From: Bacteroidia bacterium
Lineage (GTDB): Bacteria > Bacteroidota > Bacteroidia > SXHM01
DNA: 64,000 bases
Assembly: GCA_022072225.1 (NCBI GenBank)
Contig: JAJVIC010000002.1
Coordinates: forward strand, 62,001-126,000
Reading direction: 5' to 3'
Shown: piece by piece, positions 1 to 8,713 of the stretch
How positions within the stretch are numbered: the first letter of the stretch is position 1
How the letters are laid out: the number at the start of each line of letters is the position of its first letter
Notes under the pieces: generated by a model
The model's database searches: none
The model's input: the letters and a program-made list of their open reading frames with translations, nothing else
Told to the model about the DNA's origin: nothing
Position numbers and translations under genes: made by a program

Positions 1-565
1 TTACCGCTACATTTATTTTCTCCAACTGATGTGTGCTTCCGCTTGGTTTGTAGTCAGCATAAAGAATGTAGTTGCCACCATTTGGAAAAGTTTCGGTAAC
101 GGAATATGAGCCGTCTGCCTGATATTCGGGATGAATGTGATTGAACCAAGATAAATCTTCGCTTACTAAAATCAGGTGAATTTTCTTTTCGTGCTGCACT
201 TCTAAAGGAACTGCCGCGGTTGCATTGTCTTTATTCTTAGGAGTGAATAAAAGTTTTGCAGGTTTTCCCGCTTCAATGGTTTGCGGTGAAGAAGTAAACT
301 GCATTTGGAAATTTCCTTTCGCGGGTGCTTCGTCCATGTGTTCTAAAGCCATCCCGCATTTGGGGCATTTGTCGCCTTCTTTGCCTGTAACATCGGGGTG
401 CATGGGGCAAGCAAAAATGTGTTCGTGGTGTTCGCCTTCACCGTGTTGATGTTCTTCGGTGTTGGCAGATGTGTTTTCTTTTGTGCTGCTGTTGTTGCAT
501 GATGCAAGAAAGAGCGAAGCGGCTATCGCGCATATCGCAGTTGTTGTTTTGAATTGTTTTTTCAT
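1..565 (-). CDS. Heavy-metal-binding-domain lipoprotein (3' end outside window)
   Basis: I read this frame directly from the sequence; it runs off the left edge. From the ATG at 563-565 it begins with a basic, hydrophobic signal and a lipobox (LASC, Cys23), so it should be lipid-anchored in the periplasm or on the outer membrane. A His/Glu-rich linker follows. Next comes a heavy-metal-binding domain with CPMHP (53-57) and CPKCGM (67-72), as found in Cu/Ag efflux adaptors and P-type ATPases. A beta-rich domain follows, with HLILVSEDLSWFNHIHPE. It is the last visible gene of a minus-strand metal-efflux operon, 28 bp after the adaptor gene. A role as periplasmic metal chaperone is inferred. Confidence 0.85.
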   Translation of the reverse strand, partial: MKKQFKTTTAICAIAASLFLASCNNSSTKENTSANTEEHQHGEGEHHEHIFACPMHPDVTGKEGDKCPKCGMALEHMDEAPAKGNFQMQFTSSPQTIEAGKPAKLLFTPKNKDNATAAVPLEVQHEKKIHLILVSEDLSWFNHIHPEYQADGSYSVTETFPNGGNYILYADYKPSGSTHQLEKINVAV

Positions 566-593
566 TTTGAAATTGTTTTTGATTGTTTAGAAA

Positions 594-2279
594 TTATTGA
601 TTGAGATAAATCATTTTGAGTTGGTAACTGGCATTGGTTACTACACGCTCACCTTCTTCTACTCCTTTGATAATGCTGGTGTAAGTGCCGTTGTTTTCTC
701 CTAACTGCACATAGCTTACAGTATATTTTTCGGCAGCATCTTTAATGAACACCACAGGTTTGCCGTTTATTTCGGTGATGGCAGAATTAGGCAAAGCGAT
801 TTGCTGTGAATTTTCGGAAGCGAAAACACGGATGTTTACAAACTCACCGATTTTGAAATCACTGTCAGGGTTGCTGAGTTCAAATAAAACGCGCTGTGAT
901 TGGTTGGTAGCGTTGATTTCCTGTGCAAGTGAAAGCAGTTTTACTTCACTTGTTTTGTGGCTGTCGTTAGCGCACTCAATGGTGAACTTTGCGCCTTGCT
1001 GCACCTTGTTCGCATCTTTATCAAACACCTGCGCTTCGGCATAAATCTGTGAAAGGTTTGTGATGGTGAAAAGTGTTTCACCTGCGTTTACCGTTGCGCC
1101 TATTGACAGTTTGAAGTTGGCAACAATGCCGCTGATTGGAGCATGAAGCGAAATTGTTTTTCCTGAATTGCCTGTAAACAGTTTTAGATTGGTTTCTGCT
1201 TTTTGTAAACGTGCTGTGGCTTCGTCCACATCGCGTTTGGCTGCAATGTCTTTGATGGAATTAAGGCGGTCAAATTCTTTTTTTGCTGCATCGTATTCGG
1301 CAGTGAGGTTGTTTTTCTCAGATAGGAAATTTACCTGAGTGCCTGCATCAATGTTTTGTTCAATGATGGCTAATTGCTGACCTGCTTTTATTTGTTCACC
1401 TACACGAACGCTGAGCGAAATGATTTTTCCGTTTTGCGGTGTAGTTACCAATGCCTGACCGTTGCTGCTTGGAATAATTGTTCCGAAAAGTTTTGTGCTT
1501 TCGGTAAAACTTCCGCTTTGCACTTTTTCGGTAAACACATCAAAGAGGAACTGCGTTTCTTTAGGAACATTAAAGGAGTTAGAAAAATTGTTGCCTGATT
1601 TTTTTGCTCCGTGGTCGTCATCACCGTGAGCGTTTATTTGAGCAACAGGCAACAGACAATTTACAATAAGCAAGAAAATGGCGATTGTGCTTCTGCCTGT
1701 TTTTGTGTTTCGCTTTTGCAAAAGAAAACCAAGACCTAAACCAATAACAAGTGCAAGTGCAACAAGCAACCACGTTTGCCAATTTGCAAAAACGGATTTA
1801 CTGTTTGCTTTTTCTGCATGTGGCAATTCTTTTCCCGCTTCAATGTTTGAAAGTAAAATCAAGTCAGCACCTAATGCGCTGTTTATGCTTATTGCCAATG
1901 AATAGTTTTTCTTTTCTGGAAAAGAGGTTTCAATGGTGTATGCGCCTTCGCTTGTTTGTTTTACAGTGAAAGCAAGTTTACTGTCTTCCTGTGCAGTGAT
2001 TTTCAGTTCGGCTTTGTTTACAGGTTTGTTGGTGGCGTATTCGCTCACAAACAAAGTAAGGTGCGCGGGTTCGCCAACGTGAATAGGTTCGTAGCGAATG
2101 AGCAACTCGTATTTGTCGGACACGGCTTCGGATGAAAAGTATTTTTGTTCTTGTCCTGTTGCTGTTGGTTTTTCATCACCGTGCGTGTGGTCGTCTCCGC
2201 CACTTGCAAAAAGCAAAGAGCAATTAACAATAACCGAAATGAGAATTGCAATGAGTTTGATTTGAAATGTTGTTTTCAT
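594..2279 (-). CDS. Efflux RND transporter periplasmic adaptor subunit (CusB/HlyD type) with an extra N-terminal domain
   Basis: This is a membrane-fusion protein that would link an inner-membrane RND pump to the TolC-like channel encoded just upstream. I prefer the ATG at 2279 (561 aa) because a signal peptide follows directly; the frame is open to 2357, which would overlap the TolC neighbour region. Order: signal 1-25, His/Asp-rich stretch, beta domain 45-150, TM 168-187, a second hydrophobic signal-like segment 197-214 followed by HGDDDHG, then adaptor domains from about 240. These include the lipoyl-like half-motif near 275-305 and a coiled coil (NNLTAEYDAAKKEFDRLN). The two-TM front half is unusual for CusB and looks like a fusion of a FixH/YtkA-like protein to an adaptor. 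Copper or silver as substrate is inferred from the context. Confidence 0.88.
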   Translation of the reverse strand: MKTTFQIKLIAILISVIVNCSLLFASGGDDHTHGDEKPTATGQEQKYFSSEAVSDKYELLIRYEPIHVGEPAHLTLFVSEYATNKPVNKAELKITAQEDSKLAFTVKQTSEGAYTIETSFPEKKNYSLAISINSALGADLILLSNIEAGKELPHAEKANSKSVFANWQTWLLVALALVIGLGLGFLLQKRNTKTGRSTIAIFLLIVNCLLPVAQINAHGDDDHGAKKSGNNFSNSFNVPKETQFLFDVFTEKVQSGSFTESTKLFGTIIPSSNGQALVTTPQNGKIISLSVRVGEQIKAGQQLAIIEQNIDAGTQVNFLSEKNNLTAEYDAAKKEFDRLNSIKDIAAKRDVDEATARLQKAETNLKLFTGNSGKTISLHAPISGIVANFKLSIGATVNAGETLFTITNLSQIYAEAQVFDKDANKVQQGAKFTIECANDSHKTSEVKLLSLAQEINATNQSQRVLFELSNPDSDFKIGEFVNIRVFASENSQQIALPNSAITEINGKPVVFIKDAAEKYTVSYVQLGENNGTYTSIIKGVEEGERVVTNASYQLKMIYLNQ

Positions 2280-2361
2280 GTGGAAGTTGTTTGTTTTTTT
2301 ATGGACACTTGGAATTCGCATGAGAGATATTTTTTTGATTAGTTGTTTCATGCTCATTTCA

Positions 2362-3558
2362 TTATTGACCGTTTAAGTAGTTAATGTTTATGATGGATTG
2401 ATTGTAAGCGCGAAGTGTTTCCAAGTATTTTACCTGAATGTTGTAAGCATCGGAAAGGGTTCGCAGGTAAGCGATGTAATCGGTTTGCCCTGCCGAAAAC
2501 ATTCTTGCTGATGCAGTGATTAAATCATCTGCCTGTTTAAGCCCGATGTTTTCGTAATAGGCAAGCGAGGTCTGAAATTTTATAGCATCGCTTTTTGACT
2601 GTTGCAGTTTTGAATTAAGGTTTTGCTGTTGAGCCAAGGTGTTTTGCTCTGTGATTTGCAGATTTGTTTTTGCCGCTTTAATGGCTGCGCTGTATTGCCA
2701 AAACCAAATCGGAATGTTTATACCTGCGCGAAGGCGCAAGGGGATTTCAGTGTTTTTTAATCCTTGGTTCATATAGCCGAATGAAAAACCTGGCAATGCT
2801 TTGTTCTTTTCTAAAGCAAGTGATTTCTTTGCGATGGTTTGTGTTTGCGTGTAGTATTGAATGAAAGGAGTGCTGACAAGCGTTGCGCTGTCGGTGGTAA
2901 TTCCTGTAATTAAAAATGCACCATTGTTTTTTGCAAAAGGAATAGTTGTGATACTATCTGCAATTCCTGTGTAAAGCTGCAACTGCTGCAAAGCAAGTGT
3001 TGCATCGGTTTGTGCTTGCACAAACTGATTATGCACTTCACCGTATTGAGTGGCGGCAAAAGTTTTTGCCACAAAATCAATTTGTCCTGCGGTGAACTGG
3101 CGGTTGGCGGCATCGGCAATGCTGAAAAAAATACTGTCTTGCTTTTTAAGTTGCTGCAAGGTTTGGTTTGCAAACTGCAAATTGAGGTAAGCGGTTTTCA
3201 CCTGCTGTTTTACTTCGGCTTCGGTCAGCGTTTTTCCTTTCTCGGCTAAAAGTGTTTGCTGTTTGGCAAGTTGCCCCTGCTTTACATATACACTTGGAAA
3301 CTCAAAGGACTGCAATACACCAACGGTCATAAACTCACCTGTCGGGCTTTCCAACGTAATATCAGGATTGGCAAGGTTGAAACTTGTTCCCTGTAATTGT
3401 TTTTGCTGTTTCACCTGCAAGGTGGCAGCATTGAGCAAAGGACTTCTCTTTATAGCAAGTTCAAGGGCTTGCTGCTCGGTTAATGCGGTTTGTGCGTTTG
3501 CGAATTGAGCGCAAAGCAAACCCGTGAGTGTAACTAATATGTGCGCGGTTTTTTTCAT
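2362..3558 (-). CDS. TolC family outer membrane efflux protein
   Basis: 398 aa with a cleavable signal (MKKTAHILVTLTGLLCAQFANAQ) followed by long alpha-helical, Gln/Leu-rich segments characteristic of the TolC/CusC trimeric outer-membrane channel, in the two-fold repeat arrangement of the OEP family. It opens a tight minus-strand string: its stop lies 4 bp from the next in-frame ATG of the adaptor gene, and the methyltransferase ends only 4 bp upstream. It would be the exit duct of the metal-efflux complex. It is near the short end for TolC proteins, as is usual for Bacteroidota CusC-like members. Confidence 0.9.
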   Translation of the reverse strand: MKKTAHILVTLTGLLCAQFANAQTALTEQQALELAIKRSPLLNAATLQVKQQKQLQGTSFNLANPDITLESPTGEFMTVGVLQSFEFPSVYVKQGQLAKQQTLLAEKGKTLTEAEVKQQVKTAYLNLQFANQTLQQLKKQDSIFFSIADAANRQFTAGQIDFVAKTFAATQYGEVHNQFVQAQTDATLALQQLQLYTGIADSITTIPFAKNNGAFLITGITTDSATLVSTPFIQYYTQTQTIAKKSLALEKNKALPGFSFGYMNQGLKNTEIPLRLRAGINIPIWFWQYSAAIKAAKTNLQITEQNTLAQQQNLNSKLQQSKSDAIKFQTSLAYYENIGLKQADDLITASARMFSAGQTDYIAYLRTLSDAYNIQVKYLETLRAYNQSIININYLNGQ

Positions 3559-3562
3559 TCGC

Positions 3563-4210
3563 TTATTGTTTTATGCCTTTGTAAATGTCAATAGTGCCAA
3601 GCACGGTGTCAATTTTTTGGCAAACGGTTACGTTTGCGAAACCTGCTTGCTTCATGTATTCTGCAACCATTCCTTTGGTGTTGGAAGTAGTGGTTTCAAA
3701 ACCGTCTAAGAATTGCACGATGTAAAAGAGTAATCGCATCAACGGATTAGATGCTTTGCCCCAATCAGCAATCAGCATTTCTCCTTTTGGCTTAATAACG
3801 CGAAAACATTCTTTGAGCGTTTTGAGTTTGTCAGCATCGGTTAAATGGTGGAGCATTAAAGATGATGTGATGATGTCGGCATTGTTTTCATCAAAAGGTA
3901 AATTGTAGCTCATGCCTTGCTGAAAGGAAACTTTGCCTAAGCTGTTGTTCTTCTGATTAGCGATGCGGATAATGTTTTCATCACCATCAATTCCCGTCAC
4001 TATTGCATCAGGAAATTTATTGTTCAACATAAACGTAAGTGTTCCCGTGCCTGAACCGATGTCAATAATTGATTTCGGATTTGGAACGGTTGCCTGATTG
4101 AGCAAGGCGGTTTTGAAAAAATTTTCGCGCAGAAAATTTTCAATCAGCCCATCATAAAATTTAGTGAGCCAGTTGTATTTAAGCGCAGGGATGTATGTTT
4201 GGTTTTCCAT
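3563..4210 (-). CDS. Class I SAM-dependent methyltransferase
   Basis: 215 aa from the ATG at 4210, which fits the family N-terminus; an open frame extends to 4276 but reads as non-family sequence. SAM-binding motif I is DIGSGTGTL at 50-58. It is followed by an acidic motif (GIDGDENII) and by SSLMLHHLTDADK and RVIKPKGEMLIADWG, typical of UbiE/Methyltransf_11/25 enzymes. The substrate is unknown. It sits inside a metal-resistance gene string, immediately before the TolC-like gene, so a role linked to metal or metalloid stress is possible but only inferred from position. Confidence 0.85.
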   Translation of the reverse strand: MENQTYIPALKYNWLTKFYDGLIENFLRENFFKTALLNQATVPNPKSIIDIGSGTGTLTFMLNNKFPDAIVTGIDGDENIIRIANQKNNSLGKVSFQQGMSYNLPFDENNADIITSSLMLHHLTDADKLKTLKECFRVIKPKGEMLIADWGKASNPLMRLLFYIVQFLDGFETTTSNTKGMVAEYMKQAGFANVTVCQKIDTVLGTIDIYKGIKQ

Positions 4211-4306
4211 TTCTTTTCTATTTGAATTAGACAAATGCCAAAAGGCAGATTGCAATTTGCTATGAGCAAACAGCATGAGGCAACACGCAAACAGAAGAAC
4301 TGAATG

Positions 4307-4723
4307 CTATGCCAGAGAAATGGAAAGCGGAGAACCTCTTAACCCGTTGGGAAGAGGAATGTAACCAATGTAAGGCGGTGGCAAATCGGGAAGCCAATCC
4401 ACTTCGGTTACAAAAGGTTGAACATGAAAATTAAACGCAGTCGGGGCAAAAAACAGAAGGTCTAAATGGAACTGTGAAAGGTCGGTGAATTTGAATGAAG
4501 GTGAAGTAACATAAGTTCCGAAGTCGGGCGAATGAACAAAGTGTGATGTGTGTCCGTGTCCTTCGCTTGGCTCTTGGTCGTGGTGGTGTGCTGTTTGCTC
4601 GGTATGGTGATGTGTGTCTGCTTCCTGTTTGTTGTCGTGGTGGTGATGCGGAATAACAGAATGCGCAAACATCAGCAGATATGCTGAGAGTAAACTCAAA
4701 AAGATGAATTGTTTATTTCGCAT
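4307..4723 (-). CDS. His-rich exported or membrane-anchored protein of unknown function
   Basis: 138 aa from the second ATG (4723), with an N-terminal hydrophobic segment (FIFLSLLSAYLLMFAHSVIP). Then come dense His clusters (HHHHD, THHHTEQTAHHHDQ, HGHTSHFVH) suited to binding divalent metal, and a non-His C-terminal half ending in a Pro/Leu-rich tail. Similar small His-rich proteins accompany copper or zinc operons in Bacteroidota. I do not recognise a named family. A Bacteroidota promoter box lies only 6 bp upstream of this ATG. A metal buffering role is inferred. Confidence 0.75.
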   Translation of the reverse strand: MRNKQFIFLSLLSAYLLMFAHSVIPHHHHDNKQEADTHHHTEQTAHHHDQEPSEGHGHTSHFVHSPDFGTYVTSPSFKFTDLSQFHLDLLFFAPTAFNFHVQPFVTEVDWLPDLPPPYIGYIPLPNGLRGSPLSISLA

Positions 4724-4729
4724 CGGATA

Positions 4730-4737
4730 CAAATGTA
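4730..4737 (-). promoter_or_regulatory. Promoter -7 box of the His-rich gene, almost leaderless
   Basis: On the minus strand the box reads TACATTTG, an exact match to the Bacteroidota TAnnTTTG element. Its end is 6 bp from the preferred ATG at 4723, so the transcript would have essentially no 5' leader. This supports choosing 4723 over the ATG at 4732, which lies inside the box. Confidence 0.55.
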
Positions 4738-4743
4738 TGGATT

Positions 4744-5460
4744 TTAGATTAGTATAAGCATTACGCCACTCATGGCAATCATTAAAGCATCTTCAATAAT
4801 GGTAACGGTGCTCATGGGCAAATTGAAAACTGCACCCAAACAAGCGCACTGAATTTTCTTTTTGTTCAACACGCTTTGCAAAACGCCAACGATGCTGACT
4901 GACATTACTATAAAGGTTACTGCATTTGTGATTAGCGGATTGAAGTTGATGAGGTAAGCAACACCTAAAGCCAATTCGGTGAAAGCATATACATAACCCC
5001 AAACAGGGATGCGCTTTGCGATGATGTCATACATTGCGTAACTGTCGGCAAAGCCTTTTAAGTTGAGGAGTTTAAAAAAAGAAAAAGCGAGGAAGAAACC
5101 TGCCATGAAATAATTCATCCAGTGCATTAGGTGAAATTGACCACCGTGAAAAGAAGCAATAACAGAAATTCCGGTGATGAAAGCGAAGATGAGGAGAATG
5201 GGTTTGTAGGTTTCAAACCATGATTTTGCCTGTTCTGTTGCTTCGCTGTGATGTTCTGCCGTGATTTTGTAATTGCCTTTTTCACCGATTGCTTTTTGCA
5301 GTTCGCTTAAAGCAATGTGTTTTTCCATTGTGATGGTTGCCGTTCCTGTTTGTCTTGAAACTTCTGCGCTGGTTACATCGGGCAAAGCGAGCAAAGCAGA
5401 TTTTACTTTGGCTTCGCAGTTAGCGCAAGTCATTCCCGAAATGTTGTAAGTGTGTGTCAT
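4744..5460 (-). CDS. HMA-domain / MauE-like membrane fusion protein
   Basis: 238 aa. Residues 1-70 are a heavy-metal-associated (HMA) domain with GMTCANCEAKV (Cys12, Cys15), the soft-metal site of CopZ/MerP proteins. The rest has about four membrane segments and resembles the MauE/DoxX family, with a CACLG motif near the end of the penultimate region. Such HMA-MauE fusions are common in Bacteroidota metal loci. It probably delivers or senses copper-type ions at the inner membrane. It is followed 11 bp later by the His-rich gene and preceded by the AraC regulator. Confidence 0.85.
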   Translation of the reverse strand: MTHTYNISGMTCANCEAKVKSALLALPDVTSAEVSRQTGTATITMEKHIALSELQKAIGEKGNYKITAEHHSEATEQAKSWFETYKPILLIFAFITGISVIASFHGGQFHLMHWMNYFMAGFFLAFSFFKLLNLKGFADSYAMYDIIAKRIPVWGYVYAFTELALGVAYLINFNPLITNAVTFIVMSVSIVGVLQSVLNKKKIQCACLGAVFNLPMSTVTIIEDALMIAMSGVMLILI

Positions 5461-5546
5461 TGTTTTTATGTTTTAGTTTAACGACACAAAGTTGTGGTTA
5501 ACTGAGCGGACGGGCGTTATACAATTTTGGATTTGATTGGTATAAT

Positions 5547-6107
5547 TTACAGTTCTTCAAGTGGATTTCGTTTTTTCTCTTTCAGTTGTTTGTAATGAGA
5601 AGGAGTAAGTCCGCTTACTTTTTTGAACTGTTTACTTAAGTGTGAAACGCTGCTGTAGCCCATATCATCAGCGATTTGGCTCAGTGAAAGTTCATCGTAA
5701 ACCAATAACTCTTTTACCCGCTCAATTTTCTGTGCGATGAAATACTGCTCTATGGTTGTTCCTTCAACCTGCGTAAACAGATTGGTGATGTAAGTGTAAT
5801 CGTGATGAATTTCTTTACTTAAATAATCGGAAAGGTTTGTTTTGAGTTGGCTGTTTTTGTTTTGCACCAAATCAACAATCAGATTTTTTACTTTTTCAAT
5901 GATGCGGATTTTCTTGTCGTCCATCAACGCGAAGCCAAATGACAGCAACCGTTCGTTAAGTTGGTTTTTCTTTTGTTCGTTTAGTTCTTCGGAAATTTCT
6001 ACTTCGCCCAACTCAACGGATGTAGGATGAAGTCCAAACTTTTCAATTTCAGACTTCACAACCATTTTGCAACGGTTGCAGACCATGTTTTTGACGAAGA
6101 GTTTCAT
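5547..6107 (-). CDS. AraC family regulator with an N-terminal CxxC (HMA-like) segment
   Basis: 186 aa. The C-terminal 100 residues are an AraC/XylS double helix-turn-helix (LSLSQIADDMGYSSVSHLSKQFKKVSGLTPSHYKQ). The N-terminus MKLFVKNMVCNRCKMVV carries Cys10 and Cys13 in an HMA-like beta-alpha context, and residues 1-65 fit the length of an HMA fold. The simplest reading is a soft-metal-responsive activator or repressor of this cluster. Its start overlaps the end of the multicopper oxidase gene by 4 bp (ATGA), so oxidase and regulator are co-transcribed and translationally coupled. Metal binding is inferred, not shown. Confidence 0.88.
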   Translation of the reverse strand: MKLFVKNMVCNRCKMVVKSEIEKFGLHPTSVELGEVEISEELNEQKKNQLNERLLSFGFALMDDKKIRIIEKVKNLIVDLVQNKNSQLKTNLSDYLSKEIHHDYTYITNLFTQVEGTTIEQYFIAQKIERVKELLVYDELSLSQIADDMGYSSVSHLSKQFKKVSGLTPSHYKQLKEKKRNPLEEL

Positions 6108-7834
6108 TGTTTAATGATTTTAAAAATCTTTGTTTCACTTTCTGAAAGTATTTGCAGAAAATATGTTCCGGCAGCGAGATGAGCGATATTGTATTTTAAT
6201 ATATTTTCATAAAGTTGAATTTTTTCAGTTGAAATAATTTGTCCGTTTAAATCTGAAATAATGATCTGAATGCTTTTCAGATTTTCAGAAAAGGAAACAT
6301 TTATTTCATCGGTTGATGGATTCGGGAAAAGTCTGATTTCTTCTAAAGAATTATTCTCGCTGATGGATGTTGTTGTATCAATGACTAAGAATGAGCCCAT
6401 CATCCCGTCATCTTCGTGGTGGAGTAAGTGGCAGTGATACATATAAGGAACGCTGTCGTTGGCGAAGGTTTCAAACTTGGTAATGACTTCAACATATTCC
6501 ATTGGCATTACCAGCACAACATCTTTTTTTCCCTGCATGTAGTTGGGAACTGCTCCGCCATTTACATTCAATAGATAAAACTGAATGTCGTGTATGTGGA
6601 AAGGATGCGCGATGCCTGTCTGGTTGGTAATTCTCCATTTCTCAACGGTATTGAGTATGACTGTTTCATTGATTGCTTCCATATCAAAGTGGTCGCCATT
6701 GATATTGAAAGGACCTTCTACCTGTTGCTGTGCATTCATCATTGTATCGGGCGCAAGGGAAAAATTTCTTGAAACGGTGTGGTTAGTCCAAGGGGTGTTT
6801 GTTGTAAGTGTAGTTGGCATTGCTGTAACAGGATTTGTAGTTTGTGCTGTTACATTGATTTGCAGAATTTCAAAATCTGCACCGTTGAGAAAGTTTAAAT
6901 CATAGCCGGGAATAGTTCCCCCCATCATTCCGGTAACAGTTGCCGCACCATGAATTCCGTTGGGCAGTTCGGAACTGAAACTGTTGAGGTAAATGGTTTG
7001 TCCCTGCAATCCTTGTAAGTCTAAAAGTATTTCAGCGCGTTCACCGGGGCTTAATCTTAATCGTGTTAGTGTGATTGCGCTGTCAAGTAAACCGCCATCG
7101 CTGGCAATCATTTTAAAAGGTTGGGTTGCGGTGAAACCAAAATTGTAGGTGCGCGAAGAAGAACCGTTGAGCATACGCAGACGAATAATTTGGGCAGGTG
7201 CATCCAAAAACGGATGCACTGTTCCGTTTACAAAAACAGCGGTGTCGTCTTCGGTTGCAACGGCAATCTGGTTTAAAACATCAAATGCTTTTGTCTGAAC
7301 GATTACAGGAAAATCATCAACACCATACGTTCGCGGAAGTGTGAGTGATGATTCAACGCTATCTCTTATTATTATCATTCCTGCAATGCCTTTTGAAACG
7401 TGGCGTTCAGTTTTTCCTTCACCGTGCGGATGATACCAGAATGTTCCGGCTGTATTTAGAATTTGAAATTCGGGGCTCCATGTTGCGCCCTGCTCAATTA
7501 TTTGGTGAGGTCCGCCATCGTCTTCCGGTGGAACGTGCAGGCCATGCCAGTGGATGGTAGTTGAATTACTGTTTCCTGTTAAGTTGTTGGTAACATTCAT
7601 GGTAACCCAATCGCCTTTATTTACAATCAGGGTAGGCGCAAGCAACACACCGTTGATACCAAAAGTTGTGGTATTGATGCCCGGATAAAGTTGTGTTGTT
7701 CCGTTTTGAATGTTGAGGTTGAAAACGGTCCCGCTCAAGGTGTCGGGAATGAAAAGCGGGTTTTGAGAAAACGAAGCATCAGCAACTGCGCAGAGCGCAA
7801 TTGCCGATACGATGAATTTAATTTTAGAAATCAT
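6104..7834 (-). CDS. Multicopper oxidase with T9SS type A sorting domain
   Basis: 576 aa with signal peptide 1-23. Copper ligands are visible: HWHG (95-98), WYHPH (133-137), HPFHIHD (about 410-416) and YHCHLLHHEDDGMMG (about 464-478) holding the HCH signature; the final Met-rich end could provide the axial ligand. The last ~80 residues (LFPNPSTDEINVSF ... IFKIIKQ) form a type IX secretion sorting domain, so the enzyme should be exported across the outer membrane. CueO/CopA-type cuprous oxidase activity is likely from context, though laccase or bilirubin-oxidase-like activity is also possible. It overlaps the upstream redoxin gene by 1 bp and the AraC gene by 4 bp. Confidence 0.93.
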   Translation of the reverse strand: MISKIKFIVSAIALCAVADASFSQNPLFIPDTLSGTVFNLNIQNGTTQLYPGINTTTFGINGVLLAPTLIVNKGDWVTMNVTNNLTGNSNSTTIHWHGLHVPPEDDGGPHQIIEQGATWSPEFQILNTAGTFWYHPHGEGKTERHVSKGIAGMIIIRDSVESSLTLPRTYGVDDFPVIVQTKAFDVLNQIAVATEDDTAVFVNGTVHPFLDAPAQIIRLRMLNGSSSRTYNFGFTATQPFKMIASDGGLLDSAITLTRLRLSPGERAEILLDLQGLQGQTIYLNSFSSELPNGIHGAATVTGMMGGTIPGYDLNFLNGADFEILQINVTAQTTNPVTAMPTTLTTNTPWTNHTVSRNFSLAPDTMMNAQQQVEGPFNINGDHFDMEAINETVILNTVEKWRITNQTGIAHPFHIHDIQFYLLNVNGGAVPNYMQGKKDVVLVMPMEYVEVITKFETFANDSVPYMYHCHLLHHEDDGMMGSFLVIDTTTSISENNSLEEIRLFPNPSTDEINVSFSENLKSIQIIISDLNGQIISTEKIQLYENILKYNIAHLAAGTYFLQILSESETKIFKIIKQ

Positions 7835-8616
7835 TAACGTGTAATGTTGAGTTTATGGTTTGCTGAATTTCCGTTTGCTGAAAGTTGCACTACATAATTT
7901 CCTGCTGCCAGCGAAGCGGTGCTGAACGAGCGTTTGAATTTTCCTGCGGAAATATTATCGTTCATTAAGTCCGCAACTTTTTTTCCGAGCATATCAAAAA
8001 CTGCTATGTTCAATGTTCCGCTTTCTTTCATGTCAAAAGAAAGGGTGAGTGTTTCATTTGCTGGGTTGGGAAACAAATTGAAAGAAGTAAATGCAGTTTC
8101 ATTGATAGCGGTTGCACCCAGAAAATTGCGGATGTCGTTTCCAATGGTAGTTGTATCGCTGGTTGATAAGCCAAGATAAGGACTGCCTAACACGAGGTGT
8201 GAAGTTCCACCGCCCAAGATTACAACGGTTGGCATTCCCATGCCGCCATAGTATGCAACCTGCGTTGCACCGCTATCCATAGGGATGGCAGTAAAACTAT
8301 TGCTTGTAACCCAATTTGCAACGCTGGAACAAGAGTATGAATTTACATAACCAATAGCATAGGATTTTACTTTGCCGGGAAACTGTGCAAGCAAATCTGC
8401 TTTCAATGCTTCCAGTTTTTGACCGGCAACAGGACATGCCCCGCAGTTCAGCATAAAGAACTCAATAATTACTGCATTGCCTGCATCAAGGTCGGCAAAG
8501 AGGTGCTGCATGTTTCCGTTGCAGTCCATACGGTTAAAATCCATTGCGGTGGTTTGTGCATTGGAAAAGGTAGTTGTAAAGAATAAAGCGATTGAGAGAT
8601 AAATTAATTTTTTCAT
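7834..8616 (-). CDS. Thioredoxin-like (redoxin) protein with T9SS type A sorting domain
   Basis: 260 aa from the ATG at 8616, which is followed by a clear signal peptide (MKKLIYLSIALFFTTTFSNA). An upstream in-frame ATG at 8667 would put 17 non-signal residues in front. The thioredoxin-fold active site is CGAC at 58-61. The C-terminus (NLFPNPANETLTLSF ... KLNITR) is a T9SS sorting domain. It heads the string redoxin, multicopper oxidase, AraC regulator with 1-4 bp overlaps, so it may help reduce disulfides or metallate the oxidase outside the cell; that is inference from linkage. Confidence 0.88.
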   Translation of the reverse strand: MKKLIYLSIALFFTTTFSNAQTTAMDFNRMDCNGNMQHLFADLDAGNAVIIEFFMLNCGACPVAGQKLEALKADLLAQFPGKVKSYAIGYVNSYSCSSVANWVTSNSFTAIPMDSGATQVAYYGGMGMPTVVILGGGTSHLVLGSPYLGLSTSDTTTIGNDIRNFLGATAINETAFTSFNLFPNPANETLTLSFDMKESGTLNIAVFDMLGKKVADLMNDNISAGKFKRSFSTASLAAGNYVVQLSANGNSANHKLNITR

Positions 8617-8713
8617 TGTAGATAATATTAAATTGTAATAAATGGAAATGATGTGCTGTGAATGCACAAAAGCCGAACAGTAGTATGTCCGGTAATAAAC
8701 GGAAAATGAGAAA

